From contig DAINRQ010000022.1 of NCBI GenBank assembly GCA_036741775.1, positions 1 through 64,000 of the forward strand: a stretch of DNA of 64,000 bases, in the 5' to 3' direction. Below are positions 8,225-15,392 of this stretch, piece after piece. Source of the stretch: JAJKIV01 sp036741775. Its GTDB lineage: Bacteria > Gemmatimonadota > Gemmatimonadetes > Gemmatimonadales > Gemmatimonadaceae. A program made the translations under genes and the position numbers. Within the stretch, counting starts at the first letter, position 1, and each line of letters opens with the position of its first letter. The notes beneath the pieces were generated by a model. The model was not told the DNA's origin, did not search any database, and saw nothing but the letters and a program-made list of their open reading frames with translations.

Positions 8225-9394
8225 CTACTTGGACAGCTGGATCATGTCGTAGTACGTCTGTACTCGGCCGTCCTGTACTGCCTTCAATAGCTCGGTCATC
8301 GAGGACAGCAACTGCACGGAGCGCGAGTTCGGGCTGCCCGGCCGGAAGCCGTTGCCGTTCGAGAGCGACCGAATGAACGTGCTCGTCGAATCGAGTGGCA
8401 GCGTGGCGACGTTCGCGTAGAAGCGGTTCCAGTCGTCGGCCTGCTGGAAGAGGTACTGCTCCACGTTCGACGTGTAGAACGTCGTTACCGTCGCCCCACG
8501 CTCCTTCAGGTAGCGGCCCACCGTGCGGAGCGTCTTGTCGCCGGAGAAGTTCCCGACGAGTGGAACGATGACGTTCCGCGACTCCATGTCCTTCAGCACG
8601 CGGAAGTTTGCTTCGCTTGCGAGGTAGCTGCGGTTCGCTCCCTGCCCGTCGCTCTCCAGCATCAGCTGGGCGTACGACGGCCAGCGCCCGAAGCCGCGGC
8701 CGCCGCCGTTCGGAAAGGCGTAGGTGATGTCGGGGCCCGCGGTCACGAACGCGCGGTACACGTACTCCAGTGATTGAACGTCGTTCGGCGACAGGGCGAA
8801 TCCCTTGCGTTCGGTCAACCAGTCCGTCATCGCGGCCAGGTTCTTCCTGAAGCGGACGCTGTCGGCGGGCACCAGGCTATACGCCAGGAACAGCTTCTCC
8901 ACCGAGCTCTCGGCGTCGAGTCCATCCGGACGCGGGCGCGCGAAGAGCGCCGCCATGAAGTCGGCACGGTCGGCGGACGTCTCGATCAGCGCCTTGTACA
9001 TGAGGTGCTGGATCAGGTTCTGCCGCCGGATGTCGACGATGAACGCGATCTTCGGCTGGAGGGCCACGAGGTACGTGAAGTTCTGATCCGGCGCCACACC
9101 CATGTAGACGCCGCCCGGCTTGATGGTGCGCTGCAGTTCCGGGATCACGTACTGAAACGACGTCTCGTTGGACACGAAGTTGTCGGACCGGAAGTAGCCG
9201 CCCGGCTCCGAAAACTCCGTGATCATGCGCCAGAACGTGGTGTCGGCCAGTCGCTCCGGGATCTCGGACGCGCGCGCCGTGCTGCCGTTCGACGACGATA
9301 CGGCGTTACCGGGAGTGCGGGCGCAGCTCGAGAGAACGAGCGCGGCAGCGAGCGTGCCTGCAATGGCGACGCGGCGACGTGGCGTGAGGAGCAC
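8225..9394 (-). CDS. conserved hypothetical lipoprotein
   Basis: A 389-residue protein of a family I do not recognise by name. With the GTG at 9394 as start (AGG 7 nt upstream) it opens with LLTPRRRVAIAGTLAAALVL and the lipobox LSSC, so it is probably an exported lipid-anchored protein. The body has conserved-looking stretches PGGVYMGVAPDQNF, AFIVDIRRQNLIQHLMYKAL and ALFARPRP that recall a methyltransferase-like fold seen in uncharacterised proteins, and later VPLVGNFSGDKTL. The fold suggestion is weak and no catalytic residues can be assigned. It is a single gene, divergent from the permease at 9547. In-frame sequence upstream of the chosen start reads like noise. Confidence 0.8.
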   Translation of the reverse strand: MLLTPRRRVAIAGTLAAALVLSSCARTPGNAVSSSNGSTARASEIPERLADTTFWRMITEFSEPGGYFRSDNFVSNETSFQYVIPELQRTIKPGGVYMGVAPDQNFTYLVALQPKIAFIVDIRRQNLIQHLMYKALIETSADRADFMAALFARPRPDGLDAESSVEKLFLAYSLVPADSVRFRKNLAAMTDWLTERKGFALSPNDVQSLEYVYRAFVTAGPDITYAFPNGGGRGFGRWPSYAQLMLESDGQGANRSYLASEANFRVLKDMESRNVIVPLVGNFSGDKTLRTVGRYLKERGATVTTFYTSNVEQYLFQQADDWNRFYANVATLPLDSTSTFIRSLSNGNGFRPGSPNSRSVQLLSSMTELLKAVQDGRVQTYYDMIQLSK

Positions 9395-9546
9395 CGTTGC
9401 ACCTGTCTGTGTTCGTTCCTCTGCATTCTGTGGGGTTGCGCGTTCTTCCGCCAGCGGGGCGTCCTCCCTAGCTTCGCGCGACGCCGTTACCGTCCTGTCC
9501 CGGACGAGGACGCCTCCGCCGCCGGTCACAGCTCGAGGATCTTCCC

Positions 9547-11199
9547 GTGCACCCTTCCCCGCCGGTTTCAGCCGCCCCGACCGGAGGTTCGTTAGGCAGG
9601 TACCGCTGGGCCGCCCCGGGCGACATCAACGCGTTCTTCGGGCTGATTCTCGACAACGTCGTCAACCTCGCGATCCTCGCCGGGATCCTCGTCGGCGCGT
9701 TCGGGTTCCCGGCGGACATCGTCTACACGCGGATGTTTCCGGGCACGGCGCTCGGCGTCATGATCGGCGACCTGGCGTACACGTGGCTGGCGTTCCGGCT
9801 CGCCAAGCGAACGGGACGGTCCGACGTGACCGCCATGCCACTTGGCCTCGACTCGCCATCCACGATCGGGATCGCGTTCGCGGTGCTCGGCCCGGCGTTC
9901 GTTGCGGCAAAGGCCCGGATGCCGGAGGCAGAAGCGGCAATCGTCGCCTGGCAGGTGGGCATGGCGACGATGGTGGTCATCGGCGTCTTCAAGCTCGCGA
10001 TGACGTTCGTGGGCGATCAGATCCGGCGATGGGTGCCCCAGGCAGGCCTCCTCGGATCGATCGGCGGCGTCGGCATCGCGCTGCTCGGAGCGCTGCAGCT
10101 CGGCGAAGTGTTCAGCGAGCCGATCGCCGGCCTCGTGTCACTTGGCCTCATTCTGTACGCGCTGGTCGCGCGGATCCGGCTGCCGTTCCGCGCGCCGGAG
10201 GTGCTCGTGAGCGTCGCGGTCGGCGCGCTGGTCTACTACGGGCTGGCGCTTGCAGGGCTGTCGGTGCACCCCGTCGCGCTTCCCGCGCTCGAGTTCCCGC
10301 TCGCGTTCCCGACGCCAACGCTTGGCTTCCTCGAGGGGTTGCCGATCGTGTTTCGCGAGTACATCCCACTGGCGCTCCCGTTCGCGATTCTCACGGTCAT
10401 CGGCGGAATCGACGTGACCGAGAGCGCGCGTGTTGCCGGCGACGAGTACAAGACGCGCGACATCCTGCTCGTCGAAGCGATCGCGACACTCGTGGCAGGA
10501 GTGTTCGGCGGTGTGAGCCAGACGACGCCCTACATCGGGCACCCGGCGTACAAGGCGATGGGCGGTCGTGCCGCGTACACACTCGCCACGGGACTCGTCG
10601 TGGGACTCGGTGGGATCTTCGGGTACGTGGCCTTCGTCGCGGACGCGTTGCCGAGGGCGGTGCTCGCACCGATTCTCGTGTTCATTGGACTCGAGATCAC
10701 CAGCCAGAGTTACCTCGCTCCGCCACGGCGCCACGCAGCAGCGGTGACGCTCGCGGTGCTGCCGTCGATTGCGCAGCTCGTCGTGATTTTCCTCTCGCAG
10801 GTGCACGGTGGTGCGCTGATGACGGCGGCGCTCGATCCGAGCGCCACGGCGCAGGCCACCGGTATCGCGAACCTCGCGTTCATTCGCACGTGCGGGGTGA
10901 TGATCATGCTCGCGAACGGGTTCATCCTCACGGCGCTCCTGTGGGGGTCGGCCGTCGCGTTCCTGATCGACCGGCAGATCGGCCGCGCGACGTTCGTGCT
11001 CGTGACGTGCGGAGTGTTGTCGCTGTTCGGCTTCATTCACTCGGTGCTGCCGTCGGGAGGCGTGTACTTCCCGTGGAGCGTGGCGACGACGTTGCCGTAC
11101 CACTGGGCGGCTGGCTACGTGCTCCTGGCTGGCGTGCTGCTCGTCATGTCGCGCACGCGGGCGTACCGGGAGACGGCACAGTTCGAGGTCGTACACTGA
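9547..11199 (+). CDS. NCS2-type xanthine/uracil permease family protein
   Basis: A 550-residue polytopic membrane protein with about 12-14 hydrophobic segments from residue 30 onward. Family-like signatures include DVTAMPLGLDSPSTIG near the first third and the substrate-binding-like FGGVSQTTPYIGHPAY region in the middle. Members of the NCS2/AzgA group import purines, pyrimidines or related anions by proton symport; the substrate here cannot be read from sequence. A GTG at 9547 gives a short cytoplasmic leader; a start a few codons later is possible. A CGTTAGG motif lies in its fifteenth to seventeenth codons. No purine catabolic genes are adjacent. Confidence 0.85.
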   Translation: MHPSPPVSAAPTGGSLGRYRWAAPGDINAFFGLILDNVVNLAILAGILVGAFGFPADIVYTRMFPGTALGVMIGDLAYTWLAFRLAKRTGRSDVTAMPLGLDSPSTIGIAFAVLGPAFVAAKARMPEAEAAIVAWQVGMATMVVIGVFKLAMTFVGDQIRRWVPQAGLLGSIGGVGIALLGALQLGEVFSEPIAGLVSLGLILYALVARIRLPFRAPEVLVSVAVGALVYYGLALAGLSVHPVALPALEFPLAFPTPTLGFLEGLPIVFREYIPLALPFAILTVIGGIDVTESARVAGDEYKTRDILLVEAIATLVAGVFGGVSQTTPYIGHPAYKAMGGRAAYTLATGLVVGLGGIFGYVAFVADALPRAVLAPILVFIGLEITSQSYLAPPRRHAAAVTLAVLPSIAQLVVIFLSQVHGGALMTAALDPSATAQATGIANLAFIRTCGVMIMLANGFILTALLWGSAVAFLIDRQIGRATFVLVTCGVLSLFGFIHSVLPSGGVYFPWSVATTLPYHWAAGYVLLAGVLLVMSRTRAYRETAQFEVVH

Positions 11200-11225
11200 A
11201 AGAGCAACGGCGCGCGTGGAGGACA

Positions 11226-11453
11226 GCCAGTGAATGGGTGTGGGCGTCGGGCCAGCTCGCTCGCGCTTGGAAGGCCCTCTTTCGGGGTCCTGAATCCAAG
11301 TCGTGAGTAGCCAGTACTGAGTCAGTCAGTCATCCAGTACACGACTGGTCTACTGGCTGCTCATGACTGGTTACTCACTACTGGATTCCTCTTCCGATAG
11401 AGGGCCTCCCACGCGGAACAAACCCCGCCCGACACCCACACTCATTCACTGGC
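11226..11453. repeat. 228-bp imperfect inverted repeat downstream of the permease
   Basis: Outer arms 11226-11252 and 11427-11453 are complementary over 27 bp with two mismatches. Inside them are a second matching pair (AGGCCCTCTTTCGG and its near complement by 11400) and family D units CAGTCATCCAG/TACTGGTTACTCA. It may end transcription of the permease gene or be an inactive mobile hairpin. The rest of the 11200-11868 spacer shows no credible gene. Confidence 0.75.
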
Positions 11454-11735
11454 TCTGCGTCCCGTCCGTGAGTTGACAGCCGCTCGAGATCCGCCTAACC
11501 ATTCCATTGCCGGACGGCGCAACGCTGCCCGAGTAACCCCCCAATCCGTGACGCGCTACCTACCGACTTCGCCGCGCGCCTTTCGCGCTTCGACTGACTG
11601 CGTGCTCGCAGCCAGCCGTGGCCGAGCGCGCGCGAGTTGTGGCGTCGCCACGTGCGTCCCGCTCCCGACCGCCGTCTCCGCGGATCGAATGCGCGTGACC
11701 TGACGCGCCCGGCTCGACTCGCGTGAACCTGGTGC

Positions 11736-11767
11736 AACGGCCCGGGCTCCCGTGAGCTCGGGCCGTT
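11736..11767 (+). promoter_or_regulatory. stable hairpin upstream of metG
   Basis: AACGGCCCG at 11736-11744 pairs with CGGGCCGTT at 11759-11767, with GAGCT-type pairing inside; about 100 nt separate it from the metG start. There is no T-run, no T-box TGGNACCGCG sequence and no recognised SAM-riboswitch core. It may be a terminator for upstream transcription or a leader element. Confidence 0.4.
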
Positions 11768-11868
11768 CGTGCGTCCTGGCCCTCCGCCACGCGTGCGCGC
11801 CGACTACCTGGCGCGTCCGCTCACGCCGCGCACCGCGCGTCCAGCACGCGCATCTCGGGAGCACGCCC

Positions 11869-13413
11869 ATGACCGCCTTCTACATCACGACCGCCATCGA
11901 ATACGCGAACGGCGAGCCTCACCTCGGACACGCGTTCGAGAAGATCGGCGCCGACGCCATCGCCCGATATCGCCGCCTGCATGGCGAGCGCTCGCAGCTG
12001 CTCGTCGGCACCGACGATCACGGTCTCAAGGTCGCCCGCGCCGCCGTGGCCACCGGCTGGACGCCGGCGGACCAGGCCGATCACATCAGCGAGGCCTTCC
12101 GCCGCACGTGGGACGCGTTAGGCATCGGGTATGCGACGTTCGTTCGAACCACCACGCCTCATCATGCGGCTGGGGTTCACGCGCTGATCAGCAGGATCCG
12201 CGAGCGTCATCCCGACGCGTTCTACGAACGAGCCTACGAAGGGTGGTACTGCGTCGGGTGCGAGTCGTTTCGGACGACGCACGACCTCGTGGGTGGCCGG
12301 TGCCCGGTGCACCCGACGCTCGAGATCGAGCGCGTCGCCGAATCGAACTGGTTCTTCCGGCTCAGTGCCTTCCAGGGTTTCCTCGCGTCCTTCCTGGCCG
12401 CGCACCCGGAGTTCGTCCAACCCGAGAGTCGCCGCAACGAGATCGTGGCGTTCGTGGAGCGCGGCCTCGACGACGTCTCGATCACACGGGCGTCGCTGGA
12501 TTGGGGAATTCCGTTCCCGCTCCCCGATGCTCGCGGACGCCATCAAGTGATCTATGTCTGGTTCGACGCCCTGCCGAGCTATCTCACGGCGACGGGATTC
12601 CCCGCTGCCGCGTCGAGTGCGATCGCGTGGCCCGCGCAGGTGCATGTCATCGGCAAGGACATCACGCGGTTTCACTGTATACTGTGGCCCGCTGTGCTTC
12701 ACGCCGCTGGGTTACCGCTGCCGGAGCGTGTGTGGGTGCACGGGTTCGTGACGGTGGATGGCACGCGTCTCAGCAAGACGGCGGGCGTCTGGGTCGAGCT
12801 GACCGACGCCATCGAGCGGTATGGACCCGACGCGCTTCGCTATTTCCTCCTGCGCGAGATCCCCTTCGACGCTGATGGCGATTTCAGTTGGGCGCGTTTC
12901 GACGCGCGGTACTCGGCGGACCTCGTGAACACGCTCGGCAATCTCGTGAGCCGCGTAATCGCGCTGATCGTCCGACATTGCGAGGGCGCTCGCGTGCCCG
13001 AGCGACGGAGTGCCGAGCTCGGCCCCGAGCTGGAGGCACGCGCGGCGCGGAACCTGGAGCGGTACATCGCGGGATTCGACGCGTTCCGACCGCACGAGGC
13101 CGTGGCGGCGATCTGGGACACGCTCGCTGCCGCGAACGAGTACATCACACGCACGGCACCGTGGGCCCTCGCCCATGACGGCAGTCGTCGTGGGGAGTTG
13201 GGGGGCGTCCTCTGGACATTGGCGCGACTGCTCGCACGTCAGGCGATCCTCCTGGCACCGATCATTCCCGGGAAGGCGGAGGGGATCTGGTCGGCGTTAG
13301 GTGGGCCGGCCTCGGTACACGATCGGCGGCTGAGCGATGTCGATCGTCTGGACGCTGGCGGCTGGAGAGTCGCATTTCGAGGGCACTTGTTCCCGCGCCG
13401 GCCTTCATGTTGA
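11869..13413 (+). CDS. metG: methionyl-tRNA synthetase
   Basis: A 514-residue class I synthetase that charges tRNA-Met. It starts TAFYITTAIEYANGEPHLGHAFE, containing the HIGH-type motif (HLGH), has the zinc-type insertion CVGC...CPVH near residue 125-145, and a KMSKS-equivalent GTRLSKTAG near residue 300. The anticodon-binding helical domain follows. It lacks the C-terminal EMAP/tRNA-binding domain found in longer MetRS, so it is the short form. I choose the ATG at 11869; the 39 in-frame codons upstream lie in the leader hairpin region. CGTTAGG motifs encode Ala-Leu-Gly at two places in the gene. Confidence 0.96.
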   Translation: MTAFYITTAIEYANGEPHLGHAFEKIGADAIARYRRLHGERSQLLVGTDDHGLKVARAAVATGWTPADQADHISEAFRRTWDALGIGYATFVRTTTPHHAAGVHALISRIRERHPDAFYERAYEGWYCVGCESFRTTHDLVGGRCPVHPTLEIERVAESNWFFRLSAFQGFLASFLAAHPEFVQPESRRNEIVAFVERGLDDVSITRASLDWGIPFPLPDARGRHQVIYVWFDALPSYLTATGFPAAASSAIAWPAQVHVIGKDITRFHCILWPAVLHAAGLPLPERVWVHGFVTVDGTRLSKTAGVWVELTDAIERYGPDALRYFLLREIPFDADGDFSWARFDARYSADLVNTLGNLVSRVIALIVRHCEGARVPERRSAELGPELEARAARNLERYIAGFDAFRPHEAVAAIWDTLAAANEYITRTAPWALAHDGSRRGELGGVLWTLARLLARQAILLAPIIPGKAEGIWSALGGPASVHDRRLSDVDRLDAGGWRVAFRGHLFPRRPSC

Positions 13414-13469
13414 TCGAGTGGTGTGCTGCCACGTGACCATCTCGACGAGGACGGTTTCGAAAGACAATG

Positions 13470-13548
13470 AACCGCAGAGGACGCAGAGCACGCAGAGGAA
13501 TGCTCGCCTAACGGGCATTCCTCTGCGTGCTCTGCGTCCTCTGCGGTT
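13470..13548. repeat. perfect 34-bp inverted repeat with CCTAACG in the loop (family F)
   Basis: The arms 13470-13503 and 13515-13548 are exactly complementary (AACCGCAGAGGACGCAGAGC is the start of the left arm). The 11-nt loop at 13504-13514 contains CCTAACG. It lies between the convergent ends of metG and the duplicated-domain protein. A perfect arm of this length means recent arrival or strong maintenance. Confidence 0.95.
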
Positions 13549-13614
13549 CGCTTTCGCTTTTTCTGTACTCGGCAACGGGCCGTGTTTACATCGATGGAGC
13601 GCGGCCCGCCCGGC

Positions 13615-14469
13615 CTACCGCCGCCCCGAATAGTCGCGCCGGTAACTCACATCGAACCGGTAGTCGCCGTAGCCCGAACGGGGGTCGTACACGCGAATCA
13701 CCGCCGTGTAGTTGTTCCGGGCGCTCGGCTGCTGCACGACCGACACCGTACCACGTCCCGCCCGGTCGGTGACGACCACGTGCACGTCGTCGCGCGGCAG
13801 GCCGCCTCGCACGAGGTTCGCGCGAACGTTGCGGACCGCCTTCCCGCTGAGCGTCCGGTAGTCCACGCGATTGCCCTGGATGCGGATCTCGAGCGCGTCG
13901 TCGACATCACCGCTCCAGTGCAGCACGTCGCTGCCGTAGCGATCGTTGTCGCGGCCGCGGCCATCGCGATCATCCCACCGGTCATCGTCGCGTCCTCCTC
14001 GGCCATAACGATCGTCGTCATCACGACGCGGACGCGGTGGATAATTGTCGCGGCCATCCCACCCGCCGTTGCCCGAGTTCTCGGGCGCCCAGTACGCCGA
14101 GATGCGGTATACGTCCGTGCCGCTACTCCGGTCGCGGATGCGAACGATGGTCGTGTAGTTGTTGCGCGCGGAGGGCTGCTGGACGACATCGACGTCGCCG
14201 CGCCCGTCCTCCACGCGCACGAACACTCGGCCATCACGCTGCGGCAACGCCGTCGCGACGTTCAGGCGCGAGCGCTGCATATCGTAGCGGCCGACCGATT
14301 GCGCACGGGCGTCACGCCCACGCATGGAGATGCGAACCTCGCGATCGACGCGGCCGCTCCAGTCGAAGAGCGCACGTCCCTGCGCGAGTGCAGGGGATGC
14401 CGAGACCGCGACGGCGGCCATCGACGCGGGAAGGATGAGAAAACCACGGAACGAACGACGGACACGCAT
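13615..14469 (-). CDS. secreted protein with a duplicated novel domain
   Basis: A 284-residue protein not assigned to a named family. A signal peptide (about 1-29, ending ASPALAQ) follows an ATG with the Shine-Dalgarno AAGGAG. Two copies of a roughly 90-residue module follow: each begins F/LxWSGxVD, contains an arginine-rich middle and ends with the identical VVQQPSARNNYT followed by xIRxxDxxSG and an aromatic-rich strand. A linker of about 50 residues rich in Asp, Arg and Gly (DDDDRYGRGGRDDDRWDD) separates them. The export signal and beta-rich modules suggest an extracytoplasmic binding or structural role, which is a guess. It ends just after the family F hairpin. Confidence 0.85.
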   Translation of the reverse strand: MRVRRSFRGFLILPASMAAVAVSASPALAQGRALFDWSGRVDREVRISMRGRDARAQSVGRYDMQRSRLNVATALPQRDGRVFVRVEDGRGDVDVVQQPSARNNYTTIVRIRDRSSGTDVYRISAYWAPENSGNGGWDGRDNYPPRPRRDDDDRYGRGGRDDDRWDDRDGRGRDNDRYGSDVLHWSGDVDDALEIRIQGNRVDYRTLSGKAVRNVRANLVRGGLPRDDVHVVVTDRAGRGTVSVVQQPSARNNYTAVIRVYDPRSGYGDYRFDVSYRRDYSGRR

Positions 14470-14761
14470 TGCTGCTCCTTGTAGGCGACATACGTCGCGG
14501 CCACGGTCTCTGAATCGCGCCGGCTCTGTCGCGCGGCGTTCCCTAACGATTCGACCGCACGGCACCTAAGGGCACCGGACGTGCCCGCGACGAGTCGAGA
14601 GTCGCTGGTCGTCAGTCGTGAGCTTCCGGCGAGTCGCATCTCGCGACGGGAGCACAACTTCCGTGACTCTGCGTGATCCATCGTCAGCGGCAATGCGTCA
14701 CGCTGACCGGTCGTGCGCGTCCAGGCGGCTGGACAAAGCCGCGTCCACCGGCTGGGACATC

Positions 14762-14895
14762 TGTCATTCCGAGCGGTGCGCCGAAGGTGCGGAGTCGAGG
14801 AATCGCAGGTGTGCTGGTAGAGGGGTGCCTCTTTCGGGACGACGGCGATTCCTCGACGGCGCGCGTGCTGCGCCCGCGCTACGCTCGGAATGACA
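14762..14895. repeat. CATTCCGAGCG hairpin repeat (family C), full copy
   Basis: TGTCATTCCGAGCG at the left end and CGCTCGGAATGACA at the right end are inverted. Inside are GGAGTCGAGGAATCGC and its complement-like GCGATTCCTCGAC around a GGTAGAGGGG loop. It is the same element as 23315-23441 and 51902-52023. Confidence 0.9.
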
Positions 14896-14901
14896 GCGTG
14901 A

Positions 14902-15050
14902 CTATTCCTCTCTCAACGCCGTGACCGGCGACACGCTCGCGGCGCGACGCGCGGGCATCCGGGCCGCGACGGCCGTTACCCCACGAACGTGATCGACACC
15001 ACGACAAGCGTCGTCGGATCGAGCCGAACCACGCCGAAGAGTTGTGGACC
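14902..15050 (-). pseudogene. C-terminal remnant of an ADOP/MacB-type permease
   Basis: Reading the minus strand, LFGVVRLDPTTLVVVSITFVG is followed in another frame by TAVAARMPARRAASVSPVTALREE and a stop. The latter closely matches the C-terminal signature of ADOP permeases (compare AAVDPMVSLRQD at the end of 25012-27453). A single missing G near 14978-14984 breaks the frame, and everything upstream is replaced by the family B repeat starting near 15066. So only about 45 codons of the former permease remain. It lies just downstream of the intact permease at 15393 and family C repeat DNA follows it. Confidence 0.75.
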
Positions 15051-15065
15051 GCGTCCACTCGATGG

Positions 15066-15300
15066 CTTCATCGCGCCACCGAACAAGACGCGGAGAACGC
15101 GGCAACGGCGGACGCGGAAAGGGCCGCGGAGAACTGCGGGGAACACCTCGCGCGCCTCCGGTCCGGTGCGGCGGCCCGGCCGCCCGTTCCCCTTCAATTC
15201 CGGCTCGTGGCGCGCCGCGGCGTCAGTGTGGGGCTTTCATCCGGCCGTTTTCCGCGTCATCCGCCCCATCGCAGTTTCGACCGGCTCTGGCGCGCCGGAC
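15066..15300. repeat. dispersed repeat family B, copy 1
   Basis: Contains GCGGACGCGG, AGGGCCGCGGAGAACTG, CTCGCGCGCCTCCGGTCCGG and TCATCCGGCCGTTT, all with close counterparts in the same order at 28805-29110. It abuts the truncated permease remnant on its left. No coding potential is evident. Confidence 0.7.
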
Positions 15301-15392
15301 CGTCCGCGCGGGTTCACCCGGCAGCGGCCAGCTCCAGCCGATATCGCCCAGCGGTGGTTGCTGTCTCGATTGCATTTCAATACTCAGTTGGA

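Noticed and set aside
11736..11868. T-box or SAM riboswitch upstream of metG
   Set aside because: The conserved T-box and SAM core sequences are absent; only a simple GC-rich hairpin can be supported.
14470..15392. Small genes in the 923-bp spacer next to the permease
   Set aside because: All open frames there are in repeat DNA or belong to the frameshifted permease remnant, without start signals or recognisable products.
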